Positions 1 to 7,969 of a stretch of 64,000 bases of DNA are shown one piece after another. The stretch comes from DASXKD01 sp963734725 (lineage in GTDB: Bacteria > Actinomycetota > Actinomycetes > Streptosporangiales > Streptosporangiaceae): assembly GCA_963734725.1 (NCBI GenBank), contig CAVTIX010000012.1:54954-118953 (forward strand), given 5' to 3'. Each line of letters starts with the position of its first letter. The stretch's first letter is position 1. The notes beneath the pieces are model-generated. The model had not been told where the DNA came from. It searched no databases and saw nothing but the letters and a program-made list of their open reading frames with translations. The translations under genes were made by a program, and so were the position numbers.

Positions 1-1
1 C

Positions 2-136
2 AGCTGCCCGGATGCCCCGGACGGCCAGTGCCCGGAATGGTTGTGCACCGGGTGCGGCGCCGCCGAGCTCATCACGGTCCCGCCGGGCACGGCCGCTGTG
101 GCGGTATTGCCGGATATGGCCGGCCAGGTGGCATGA
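2..136 (+). CDS. 3' end of a small Cys-rich (zinc-ribbon-like) protein, partial
   Basis: The last 44 codons of a gene that enters from the left edge, ending at a TGA at 134-136. The visible part has four cysteines spaced C-x7-C-x4-C-x2-C in the context CPEWLCTGCG, followed by a short non-Cys tail. This looks like the closing half of a zinc ribbon. Third codon positions are mostly G or C, as in the neighbouring genes. It lies 31 bases before the DUF3000 gene on the same strand and may be transcribed with it. Only the C-terminus is visible, so no function is assigned. Confidence 0.45.
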   Translation, partial: SCPDAPDGQCPEWLCTGCGAAELITVPPGTAAVAVLPDMAGQVA

Positions 137-167
137 GCGGCAGGCAGTCACGGCGTACGCTCGGACT

Positions 168-809
168 ATGAGGCAGGTCGGCGGGGTCACCGTGCCGAGC
201 GAGGAAGCGTCCGCCACATTCAGTGCTGCGGTCGCCGGGCTGCGCTCGTGCCAGGATCAGGTGCGGCAGATCCGCCCGGAACTGTGCTTCGAGGAAGTGC
301 CCGCGCCGCGGACGCTGGCGCCCTTCGCCACCGCCGTCGGCGCGGCCGTCCGGGTGGACGGGGCGGAGATCGCCACCGGCAGGTTTGTCCTGCTCTACGA
401 CCCCGCCGGGCAGCGTGGCTGGGCCGGACCGCTGCGGGTCATCGTGTACATCCGGGCCGAGCTGGAACCGGAGATCGCCGAGGACCCCATGGTCGGCGAG
501 GTCGCCTGGTCCTGGCTGACCGAGGCGCTGGATGCCCGCACGGCCGGCTACGCCGAGCCGAGCGGCACGGTGACCCGGGTGGTCACCGAGGGGTTTGGCG
601 CCAAGCGCGCCGAGCCGCGGGCGACCGGATTCGAGCTGCGAGCCTCCTGGTCGCCGGTCCAGGATCCGCCCGCCGAGGACGGCGCCCAGGACGACCTGGC
701 CGGGCACATGGCCGCGTGGTGCGGGACGATGTGCGCCGCGGCCGGGCTGGCCCCGCTGGCCGCGGGGGTCAGCGCGCTGCGCCCGAACGGCCGGCGGCGG
801 AGCCCATGA
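168..809 (+). CDS. DUF3000 domain protein
   Basis: A 213-residue protein matching the actinobacteria-restricted DUF3000 family. It has an N-terminal FSAAVAGLRS-like helix, a conserved PELCFEEVPAPRTLAPFA segment near residue 45, a central strand-rich part (RFVLLYDPAGQRGWAGPLRV) and an acidic WSWLTEAL helix. I chose the ATG at 168 because sequence upstream of it in the same frame is arginine-rich and does not look like protein. Its stop overlaps the RNase D start (ATGA), so the two are translationally coupled. DUF3000 beside RNase D is a common actinobacterial arrangement. The molecular function is unknown; a link to RNA or nucleic-acid metabolism is only suggested by the neighbour. Confidence 0.9.
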   Translation: MRQVGGVTVPSEEASATFSAAVAGLRSCQDQVRQIRPELCFEEVPAPRTLAPFATAVGAAVRVDGAEIATGRFVLLYDPAGQRGWAGPLRVIVYIRAELEPEIAEDPMVGEVAWSWLTEALDARTAGYAEPSGTVTRVVTEGFGAKRAEPRATGFELRASWSPVQDPPAEDGAQDDLAGHMAAWCGTMCAAAGLAPLAAGVSALRPNGRRRSP

Positions 810-2224
810 CGGACACCGCACGGGCGCCCGGGGGCGGGCGGGGGGCGGCAGCCGGTGCCGCGCGCCCGGACGGCCAGCCCTCCCCTGACGGCGCGCGCGC
901 CACGGCGCCTCAGGCAGTTCCGGACGCGGGGCCGGTCCCGATGCTCGAACCGCGCGACGGCCCGCCGCTCCTGGTGGCCTCGGCGCCCGACCTGGACCGG
1001 ACCGTGGCGGCGCTGGCCGCCGGCGAGGGCCCGCTGGCGGTGGACGCCGAGCGCGCGTCGGGTTTCCGGTACGGGCACCGGGCGTTCCTGGTCCAGTTGC
1101 GCCGCGGCGGCGCCGGCACCGTGCTGATCGACCCCGTAGCCTGCCCGGACCTCACCGGCCTTGATGAGGCGCTGGCCAGCACCGAGGTGGTGCTGCACGC
1201 CGCGTCGCAGGACCTGCCGTGCCTCGCCGAGCTGGGCTTCCGCCCGCGGGCGCTGTTCGACACCGAACTAGCGGGCCGTCTGCTGGGGTTTCCCCGCGTC
1301 GGCCTGGGCGCGCTGGTTGAGTCGGTGCTGGGCTGGACCCTGGAAAAGGGCCACGCGGCCGCCGACTGGTCGGTGCGCCCGCTGGCGGCCGAGCTGCTCC
1401 GCTACGCGGCGCTGGACGTGGAACTGCTGGTCGAACTGCGGGACGCGCTCGCCGTGCGGCTGGCCGAGCAGGGCAAGACGGAATGGGCGGAACAGGAGTT
1501 CGCCGCCGTGCTGGCGGCCAAGCCGCCCGGCCCGCGCCCGGACCCGTGGCGGCGCACCTCGGGCATCCACCGGGTGCACACCCGCCGGGGGCTGGCGATC
1601 GTCCGCGAACTGTGGCAGGAGCGGGACAAGATCGCCAGGCGCCGTGACCTGTCGCCGGGCCGGGTGCTACCGGACGCGGCGATCGTTGAGGCGGCCCGCG
1701 CGCTGCCTGGCTCGCAGTCCGGTCTCGCCGATCTGCCGGGGTTCCAGAGCCGGGGCGCGCGGCGCCATGGTTCCGCGTGGCAGCGGGCGGTCCAGCGGGT
1801 CCGCGGCCAGGCCGAGGCCGAGCTGCCCGGCCCGGCGCTGCCGCCGCCGGACGGGCCACCTCCCACGCACCGCTGGCAGGAACGGGACCCGGTGGCCGCG
1901 GGGCGGCTGGCCGCGGTGCGGACGGTGGTGGCAGCGCTGGCGGACGAGCACACGCTCCCGGCGGAGAACCTGCTCCCTCCCGACGCGGTGCGCAGGCTCG
2001 CCTGGCAGCCCCCCGACCCGCCGGGCGTGGCAGAGGTGGCCGCCGACCTGACCGCGCACGGCGCACGGCCGTGGCAGGTCGGGCTGACCGCGCTGCCGAT
2101 CAGCCGGGCGCTCGGCCGGGCTGATCGAGAAGGCGGAAGAGGCGGAGGAGGCCGGACCGGCGCAGGCCGCCGAGGGCTGAGCGGCTGGTTTTGTCGTACC
2201 CGACCGGCACAATGGGATTCGTGA
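806..2224 (+). CDS. rnd: Ribonuclease D with HRDC domain; C-terminus probably frameshifted
   Basis: 3'-5' exoribonuclease of the DEDD family, expected to trim stable RNA precursors. After about 50 Pro/Ala-rich residues comes the exonuclease fold: motif I around LAVDAERASG (residue ~78), motif II HAASQDLPCL and motif III YAALDVELL. A helical HRDC domain follows (RGLAIVRELWQERDKIARR onward), giving the length usual for actinobacterial RNase D. The start ATG overlaps the DUF3000 stop by 4 bases. The frame as written runs to 2224 and overlaps the next gene. From about 2120 GC3 collapses in this frame, while the +1 frame stays GC3-rich, reads an acidic Glu/Ala helix and stops at 2178-2180. The natural protein therefore probably ended at 2180, and a one-base indel lies near 2115-2127. 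Confidence 0.88.
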   Translation: MTDTARAPGGGRGAAAGAARPDGQPSPDGARATAPQAVPDAGPVPMLEPRDGPPLLVASAPDLDRTVAALAAGEGPLAVDAERASGFRYGHRAFLVQLRRGGAGTVLIDPVACPDLTGLDEALASTEVVLHAASQDLPCLAELGFRPRALFDTELAGRLLGFPRVGLGALVESVLGWTLEKGHAAADWSVRPLAAELLRYAALDVELLVELRDALAVRLAEQGKTEWAEQEFAAVLAAKPPGPRPDPWRRTSGIHRVHTRRGLAIVRELWQERDKIARRRDLSPGRVLPDAAIVEAARALPGSQSGLADLPGFQSRGARRHGSAWQRAVQRVRGQAEAELPGPALPPPDGPPPTHRWQERDPVAAGRLAAVRTVVAALADEHTLPAENLLPPDAVRRLAWQPPDPPGVAEVAADLTAHGARPWQVGLTALPISRALGRADREGGRGGGGRTGAGRRGLSGWFCRTRPAQWDS

Positions 2225-2805
2225 CAGGACTCGCATGGGGCTGCCTGGATACGCCCGTGGGCCAGGTTTCTGTGGCGTGCACCGATGCCGGGGTGGCCCG
2301 GGTCGCCTACGGGCCGCCGCCCGACGGCGCGCCCGCGCCAGCGCCGGCCACGCAGGCTGCCGTGCTGCTGGAGGCCGCGGTGGCCGAGCTCGGGGAGTAC
2401 TTCGGCGGGCGCCGGAAGGCGTTCAGCGTCCCGGTGGACCTGGGCAGCGCGCGCGGGTCCCGGCGCACGGTGCTGTCGATGCTGCGCGACTCGGTGCGGT
2501 TCGGCCAGACCATCACCTACGGCGGGCTGGCGGCCAGGGCGGGCCTGGAGGCCGCGGCTGCCCCAGGCGGAGCGGCCCTGCCCCCGGCCCGCGTGGTAGG
2601 CCAGATCATGGCGTCCAACCCGGTCGCTCTCATCGTGCCGTGTCACCGAGTGGTCGCCGACGCCGGGCTCGGCGGGTACAGCGGTGGCACCGGCGCCGAC
2701 GTCAAGCACTGGCTGCTGGTGTTCGAGGGCGCGCTCGCGGCAACCCTGGACTGGGACCCGGCCGGCCTGCGCCGGGCCCAGCCGGCCGGCGCCCCGCCTG
2801 CCTAG
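2212..2805 (+). CDS. ogt: Methylated-DNA--protein-cysteine S-methyltransferase (Ogt/MGMT)
   Basis: Suicide DNA-repair protein that transfers the methyl group of O6-methylguanine to its own cysteine. The acceptor motif is VPCHRVV, with the cysteine at residue ~144. It is preceded by the family's helix-turn-helix (FGQTITYGGLAARAG, then VVGQIMASNP) and followed by GGYSGG and a C-terminal KHWLLVFEG helix. The N-terminal half is the usual variable domain. Length 197 residues is normal. An ATG at 2212 was preferred; a GTG at 2221 and a TTG at 2191 are alternatives, and no strong ribosome site separates them. If RNase D really ends at 2180, this gene follows it by about 30 bases. An insertion of Ala/Pro residues lies between the HTH helices. 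Confidence 0.9.
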   Translation: MGFVTGLAWGCLDTPVGQVSVACTDAGVARVAYGPPPDGAPAPAPATQAAVLLEAAVAELGEYFGGRRKAFSVPVDLGSARGSRRTVLSMLRDSVRFGQTITYGGLAARAGLEAAAAPGGAALPPARVVGQIMASNPVALIVPCHRVVADAGLGGYSGGTGADVKHWLLVFEGALAATLDWDPAGLRRAQPAGAPPA

Positions 2806-2870
2806 CCAGCGGAATCCCCTGCGGCCCGGCCAGATCGCTGGCAAGCCCAGCTTCGCCGCTGACCGCAGCG

Positions 2871-3833
2871 CTATCCCGGGGACGACCCCCCGGGATCCCC
2901 GTGCGGCCCGGCCTCTACCCGATGCTGCTCGGCGGAGGCTAGCCGCCGCCCGCCCACCTGGAGCACCCAGAAGGCAGCGCGATGCAACTGGGGGCCGTCC
3001 GGCGCCGGCGCGCTGAGCGCCGCGCAGACCTGGGCCAGCACCCAGGACAGGTTCTGCCGGTGCGCGCAGATGACGGTGGGCCGGGCGGCGTTGACGACCT
3101 CGGCGACCCGCGACCGGGCGGCCGGGGTCTCAGCCCAGTCGTCCCCGCCGTGCCCGGAGGCGCTGTCCACGGTGAACGCCGGTTCGACGGTGACCGGGAC
3201 GCCCGCCTGCTCCGCGTACGGGGTGATGGTGGCCAGGCACCGTTCGGCGGCCGAACTGATCACCTGGGCGGGCGCGAAGCAGCCCAGCAGCCCGGCCAGC
3301 GCGGCGGCCTGCGCCAGGCCGCAGTCCGAAAGCGGGCGGGACAGGTCGGCGTGCCCGGCCTCCCGCCATTCCTTTTTAGCGACAGCGCTGGCGTGCCGGA
3401 GCAGGATCACCGGGGCGGTGTCCAGCGGCCCGGCGGTGAATGTGTCGAGGATCGCGTGGTCACGCGGGTAGCTCAGCCGTTCCCGCGCCGCGGCCAGCGG
3501 CAGCCAGGCGAGCGCATCGGTCTCGTCATTCGGGGCGAAGCGCTCCGGGGACACCGGGCGCGCGGCCCAGTACTCCACCCGCTTGGGCTTGCCGTCGGCG
3601 AGGTAGCTCTGCGAGCCGAGCCTGCGGCCGAGCGCGACCCGCACGCCGGTCTCCTCCTCGACCTCCCGGACGGCGGTCAGCAGCACGTGCTCGCCGGGCA
3701 GGCTCTTGCCCTTGGGGAAGCTCCAGTCGTCGTAGCGGGGCCGGTGCACCAGCGCGGTCTCGGTGCCGCCCGCCCGGGCGCGCCACAGCACCGCGCCCGC
3801 TGCCTGGACCTCCCCAAGCGCAGCCTCAGCCAT
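2871..3833 (-). CDS. Nudix hydrolase fused to histidine phosphatase (MutT1-like)
   Basis: Two-domain protein of the mycobacterial MutT1 type, 320 residues. Residues 1-140 are a Nudix domain with the full box (GEHVLLTAVREVEEETGV) and a PKGK loop just before it. Residues ~142-300 are a SixA/phosphoglycerate-mutase-like histidine phosphatase, with the RH catalytic pair in VILLRHASAV and a second His in VICAHRQNLS. In MutT1 the Nudix half hydrolyses oxidised or dinucleoside polyphosphate nucleotides and the second half removes phosphate. The start ATG overlaps the end of ppk by 8 bases, so the gene is probably co-transcribed with polyphosphate kinase and translationally coupled. This links it to phosphate and nucleotide housekeeping. 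Confidence 0.9.
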   Translation of the reverse strand: MAEAALGEVQAAGAVLWRARAGGTETALVHRPRYDDWSFPKGKSLPGEHVLLTAVREVEEETGVRVALGRRLGSQSYLADGKPKRVEYWAARPVSPERFAPNDETDALAWLPLAAARERLSYPRDHAILDTFTAGPLDTAPVILLRHASAVAKKEWREAGHADLSRPLSDCGLAQAAALAGLLGCFAPAQVISSAAERCLATITPYAEQAGVPVTVEPAFTVDSASGHGGDDWAETPAARSRVAEVVNAARPTVICAHRQNLSWVLAQVCAALSAPAPDGPQLHRAAFWVLQVGGRRLASAEQHRVEAGPHGDPGGSSPG

Positions 3834-5970
3834 CGGAGGGCCGTGTGCGCCGTCCAGCGATCAGGTGCTGTTGCAGGTCGAGCAGCGGGTTCCCGTCGGG
3901 GTCGAGGTGATGCCTGGTCCAGGTGCCGTCGCCGGCCAGCCACCAGGACGCGGTGCCCTCGTCCATGGCCAGGTCGATCAGGCCGCGCAGTTCCGCCTGC
4001 TGGGCCGGGTCGGCGACGCGCACCAGCGCCTCGACCCGGCGGTCGAGGTTGCGGTGCATCATGTCGGCGGAGCCGATCCAGATCTCGCTGCCGGGGTCGC
4101 TGCCGTCACCGAACGCGTAGATCCGGGAGTGCTCAAGGAACCGGCCCAGGACGCTGCGCACCCGGATCCTCTCCGACAGGCCGGGCATCCCGGGGCGCAC
4201 CCCGCAGATGCCGCGGACCCACAGGTCCACCGGCACCCCGGCGATCGAGGCACGGTACAGCGCGTCGATGATCGCCTCGTCGATGATGGCGTTGCACTTG
4301 AACTGGATCCTGGCGGGCTCGCCGCGCAGGCGCCGGGCTTGCTGCTCCTCGATCCGTTCCACCAGGCCCGCGCGCAGCGCGGCGGGCGCCACCAGCAGCC
4401 GCCGGTAGGCGCTCTGCCGGGTGTACCCGGTGAGGTGGTTGAACAGATCGCTGGCGTCCTCCCCCACGGTCCGCTCGGCGGTCAACAGGCCGAAGTCCTC
4501 ATACAGCCGGGCGGTGGTCGGGTGGTAGTTGCCGGTCCCGATATGGCAGTAGCGGCGCAGCGACCCGTCCGGCTCCTGCCGCACGACCAGGGCCATCTTG
4601 CAGTGCGTCTTCAGGCCGACGATCCCGTACACCACGTGGCAGCCCGCTTCCTCCAGCTTGCGGGCCCAGCTGATGTTGGCGCGCTCGTCGAACCTCGCCT
4701 TGAGCTCCACGACCACCACCACCTGCTTGCCGGCCTCGGCCGCGTCGATGAGCGCGTCCACGATCGGCGAGGTGTCGCTGGTCCGGTACAGGGTCTGCTT
4801 GATCGCCAGCACGCCGGGGTCGGCAGCGGCGGCCTCGATGAGCCGTTCCACGGTGGCGGTGAACGAGTCGTAGGGGTGGTGGACGAGGACGTCCTGCCGG
4901 GCGAGCGTGGTGAAGATGTCGATGTCTTGCGGCAGGGCGGACTCCGACGGCACGAACGGCGGGTACTTGAGCTGCGGCAGGTCCTCGTCGGCGATCACGC
5001 TCAGGCCCGACAGGTCCAGCGGCCCGGGCAGGTGGTAGACCGCGCGGTGATCGATGCTCAGCTCGGTGACCAGCTTGTCGAGCACGTCGCTGGACATGCT
5101 GTCCTCGACCTCGAGCCGGATGGCGGGCTCGAAGCGGCGCCTTAGCAGCTCCCGTTCCAGGGACTGCATCAGGTCCTCGGTGACGTCCTCATCGATTTCC
5201 AGGTCGCGGGTGCGGGTGACCCGGAACACGTGGTGCTCCAGGATGTCCAGGCCGGCGAACAGCTCGGTGAGGTGCGCGGCGATCACGTCTTCCAGCGGCA
5301 CGAACCGGCGCTTGGCCACGGTGAGGAACCTGGGCAGCAGCGGCGGCACCTTGACCCTGGCGAACATGGTCACGCCGGTGCGCGCGTCGGCGATCATCAC
5401 GGCGAGGCTGAGTGACAGGCCGGAGATGTAGGGGAACGGGTGCGCCGGGTTGACAAGCAGCGGGGTCAGCACCGGGTAGATCCGCTCCCGGAACAGCCGG
5501 TGCAGGTCCTCCTGCTCCCCCTGGGAAAGCTCCTTCCAGCGCAGGATCTCGATGCCCTGCTCGGCCAGCGCGGGCTGCACCATGTTGCGGAAGCACTCGG
5601 CGTGCCGGAGGCTGAGTTCCCGCGCCGTTTCCAGGGTGTTGGTCAGGATCTGCCCGGGTTCCAGCCCGCTGGCCCCTTCCACCGGCAGCCCGGTGGCCAT
5701 GCGCCGGATCCGGCCCGCAACCCGCACCATGAAGAACTCGTCCAGGTTGCTGGCGAAGATCGACAGGAACCGCACCCGCTCCAGCAGCGGCACGCGCTCG
5801 TCCTCGGCGAGTTCGAGAACCCGCTGGTTGAAGCGCAGCCAGCTCCCCTCACGGTCCAGGTACCGCCTGGAGGGCAATTCCACCGGCGCCTCGCCCGCAG
5901 CCGTGCCCGGCGCCGCCTCGGTCGGCCATCTGTGCCCGCTCTGCCGCAGTCCGGCCTGTTCGATGCTCAC
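3826..5970 (-). CDS. ppk: Polyphosphate kinase (PPK1)
   Basis: Synthesises inorganic polyphosphate from ATP by way of a phosphohistidine intermediate. The PPK1 core begins at RYLDREGSWLRFNQRVLELA and continues through FASNLDEFFMVRVAG, YPVLTPLLVNPAHPFPYISG and the head domain. The two C-terminal phospholipase-D-like halves carry THCKMALVV (expected phosphorylated His) and LEHSRIYAFG (second catalytic His), plus the GTGNYHPTTARLY loop. From the GTG at 5970 the protein is 714 residues, normal for the family. I chose this start because everything upstream in the same frame belongs to an IS630-type HTH module. No stop separates the two, so a larger 868-residue fusion product is possible. The Nudix/phosphatase gene follows with an 8-base overlap. 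Confidence 0.92.
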   Translation of the reverse strand: MSIEQAGLRQSGHRWPTEAAPGTAAGEAPVELPSRRYLDREGSWLRFNQRVLELAEDERVPLLERVRFLSIFASNLDEFFMVRVAGRIRRMATGLPVEGASGLEPGQILTNTLETARELSLRHAECFRNMVQPALAEQGIEILRWKELSQGEQEDLHRLFRERIYPVLTPLLVNPAHPFPYISGLSLSLAVMIADARTGVTMFARVKVPPLLPRFLTVAKRRFVPLEDVIAAHLTELFAGLDILEHHVFRVTRTRDLEIDEDVTEDLMQSLERELLRRRFEPAIRLEVEDSMSSDVLDKLVTELSIDHRAVYHLPGPLDLSGLSVIADEDLPQLKYPPFVPSESALPQDIDIFTTLARQDVLVHHPYDSFTATVERLIEAAAADPGVLAIKQTLYRTSDTSPIVDALIDAAEAGKQVVVVVELKARFDERANISWARKLEEAGCHVVYGIVGLKTHCKMALVVRQEPDGSLRRYCHIGTGNYHPTTARLYEDFGLLTAERTVGEDASDLFNHLTGYTRQSAYRRLLVAPAALRAGLVERIEEQQARRLRGEPARIQFKCNAIIDEAIIDALYRASIAGVPVDLWVRGICGVRPGMPGLSERIRVRSVLGRFLEHSRIYAFGDGSDPGSEIWIGSADMMHRNLDRRVEALVRVADPAQQAELRGLIDLAMDEGTASWWLAGDGTWTRHHLDPDGNPLLDLQQHLIAGRRTRPSDG

Positions 5971-6432
5971 GACTTCATTGTCCCCAGTGCCCAGATCCCC
6001 ACAACTTTCGGGATGAAGACCGGCCGATCGCCAGATCCGGCTGACCGCCGACTGGCTCAGCCCCGTCGCCGCCGCCATGACCCGCGTGGTCCAGCGATCC
6101 CGGCCATCCGGCGGCGGCTCGCTCAGGGTGCGATTGAGCACCTCGCGCACCTGCTCCGGCGTGATCTTCCTGGGCGCGCCCGGCCGGGGCCGGTCGGTCA
6201 GCCCGGCCAGCCGGCTCGCGGCGAACCGGCCGCGCCATTTGGCGGCCGTGGCGCGGGATACCCCCACCCGGGCGGCGACGGCCGTGTCCGGGCCGCCTTC
6301 CGCAGCGGCCAGGACGATCGCGGCGCGCATGAGCAGCCGGTGCCGTCCGGCCTGTGCCGCCCATGCCGCCAGCTGGTCCCGCTCGCCGGTGCTGAGAACC
6401 AGGGGCGGCCGCGCCCGGCTCGCCACGGGCAA
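5971..6432 (-). mobile_element. IS630-type transposase DNA-binding domain remnant, in frame with ppk
   Basis: About 142 codons resembling the N-terminal part of IS630-family transposases. There is a first helix-turn-helix (AVAARVGVSRATAAKWRGRF), the LTDRPRPGAPRKIT linker typical of the family, and a second winged helix (VMAAATGLSQSAVSRIWRSA). Similarity ends at about 6010 (GLHPES), exactly where the DDE catalytic domain should begin, and a short unrelated stretch then runs straight into ppk. No DDE residues are present in any frame nearby, so this cannot transpose by itself. It may be IS debris, or a captured DNA-binding domain that is translated as an N-terminal extension of PPK1. Confidence 0.65.
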
Positions 6433-6653
6433 AGCCTACCCCGGGATAGTTATTTTCGACTCACCCCGATGCTTGTCGTCGGGCCTTCAGGACCGGCCTG
6501 CGAAGCAGCCGGGGGACTTTGTGCCCTGGTGCGAAGCCCGTCTGGCGCGGATGATGAGCACCACAGCAGAATCCGGGAGCTCGGCAGCTTGGCCCGGCGC
6601 TGACTAGCCAGCGCGGCCGCCGGCTCTGGCCGGGCTGAGCGGAGGGTCGTGGA

Positions 6654-7910
6654 ATGGCTGAGTCGGAGCGAACGAGTCTGGTCAGGCGGGACGGCAACGG
6701 GGCGCGCTGGGCGCGCGCCGTCCGGCTGCTTGGCGTCCTTGCTTTGTTGCTCGGTGGCGCGTGGATGATCGCGGCTGGCGCGGCGCAGGCTAGCCAGACG
6801 GGCACGGCCGCGGGCAGCGGGTGGAAGGTCGAGCCGACGCCAAACCAGAATCGGAACGCCGCGGGCATCAATGAGCTGTCAGCGGTTTCGTGCACGTCCG
6901 GGCGGGCCTGCACCGCGGTCGGCTCCCACGCGGCCAGCCTGTCCAGCCCGGGATTCCCCCTGGCGGAGAGGTGGAACGGCACACGCTGGCGGATCCAGCC
7001 CACCAAGCTGCCCACAGGCGCCAAGAGCGCGGGCTTGGCCGGCGTGTCCTGCCCGTCGGCGACCGCCTGCACCGCCGTGGGCAGCACTCCCGGCAAGGCA
7101 CCAGACACGAGTGTGAACCTGGCCGAGTCCTGGAACGGCACGAGCTGGCGGGTCCAGGCCATCCCGGCGCCCAAGGGCTCGACCAGCAGCGCGCTGTTCG
7201 GGGTGTCCTGCACGTCGCCGAACGCCTGCACCGCGGTCGGCAATTACAGCACCGCCGCTGGGCGCGTGCTGGCCTTGGCCGAACGGTGGAACGGCACGGC
7301 ATGGCGTAGTCAGGCCGTGCTCACGCCCGCCACCTCCACCTGGTTCTACGGAGTGTCGTGCCCTGCTGCGCACGCGTGCACCGCCGTCGGGTACCAGGAC
7401 AACGGCTCCGCGGGCACCCGGCCGTTTGCCGAAGCGTGGAACGGCACGACATGGCGCAATCAGGCGGTGCCGCTCCCGCACGGATCCCCTGGGGGGACCC
7501 TGGCCGCGGTCTCCTGCACCTCGCCGCGCGCGTGCACGGCGACCGGTGCCAACTTCAGCAACACCGGCCCGACGCTGGCAGTGCGGTGGAACGGCACGCG
7601 GTGGCGCGTTCAGCCCACCCCCAACCCGCCGAACTCCACTACGAGCCACGAGGAGCCCGTACTGAACGCCGTCTCGTGCGCCTCCGCCACCGCCTGCACC
7701 GCCAGCGGCGCGTACGCCCCCGGCGGCCACTCGGCCTATTTCCTCGAGGCCTGGAACGGCCGCAGCTGGCGGCTGGTCACCGCGCCCCACCCGGCCGGTT
7801 TCGCTTCGGGCGCTCTCAACGGCATCTCATGCGTCCCGACCCGGTGCACCGCCGTCGGCGCCTGGTCGGGCGGGCCGATCTTCGTGGCGACCCTGGCCAT
7901 GGCCGGCTGA
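6654..7910 (+). CDS. Secreted seven-repeat beta-propeller-like protein
   Basis: Exported protein of 418 residues. A charged N-terminus and one hydrophobic segment (about residues 24-45) end at a signal-peptidase-like AQA site. The rest is repeats of about 55 residues, each with a (L/F)xxVSCxSxxACTAVG strand pair and a closing WNGTxWRxQ strand. Six full copies are visible, plus a seventh that lacks the WNG strand. A lone WKVEPTP strand sits at the extreme N-terminus, which would complete the last blade (Velcro closure) of a seven-bladed propeller. Each blade has a Cys pair about six residues apart, suggesting one disulfide per blade. The start ATG has GGAGGG upstream. The ligand is unknown. 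A paralogous design occurs at 36075-37373. Confidence 0.8.
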   Translation: MAESERTSLVRRDGNGARWARAVRLLGVLALLLGGAWMIAAGAAQASQTGTAAGSGWKVEPTPNQNRNAAGINELSAVSCTSGRACTAVGSHAASLSSPGFPLAERWNGTRWRIQPTKLPTGAKSAGLAGVSCPSATACTAVGSTPGKAPDTSVNLAESWNGTSWRVQAIPAPKGSTSSALFGVSCTSPNACTAVGNYSTAAGRVLALAERWNGTAWRSQAVLTPATSTWFYGVSCPAAHACTAVGYQDNGSAGTRPFAEAWNGTTWRNQAVPLPHGSPGGTLAAVSCTSPRACTATGANFSNTGPTLAVRWNGTRWRVQPTPNPPNSTTSHEEPVLNAVSCASATACTASGAYAPGGHSAYFLEAWNGRSWRLVTAPHPAGFASGALNGISCVPTRCTAVGAWSGGPIFVATLAMAG

Positions 7911-7969
7911 TCTTCGCCATCCGCGGCCACTCAAACTGAGCGGAGCCACGAGCTGAACCGACCGGGGCT

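Noticed and set aside
72..821. Long leftward open frames opposite DUF3000 and RNase D (also 1152-2066 and 1402-2844)
   Set aside because: They are antisense shadows with Pro/Arg/Gly-rich composition, low GC3 and no recognisable domain, opposite well-conserved genes.
6433..6653. Possible riboswitch in the leader of the secreted repeat protein
   Set aside because: I looked for conserved cores of cyclic-dinucleotide and other actinomycete riboswitches and could not match one. There is only generic GC-rich pairing.
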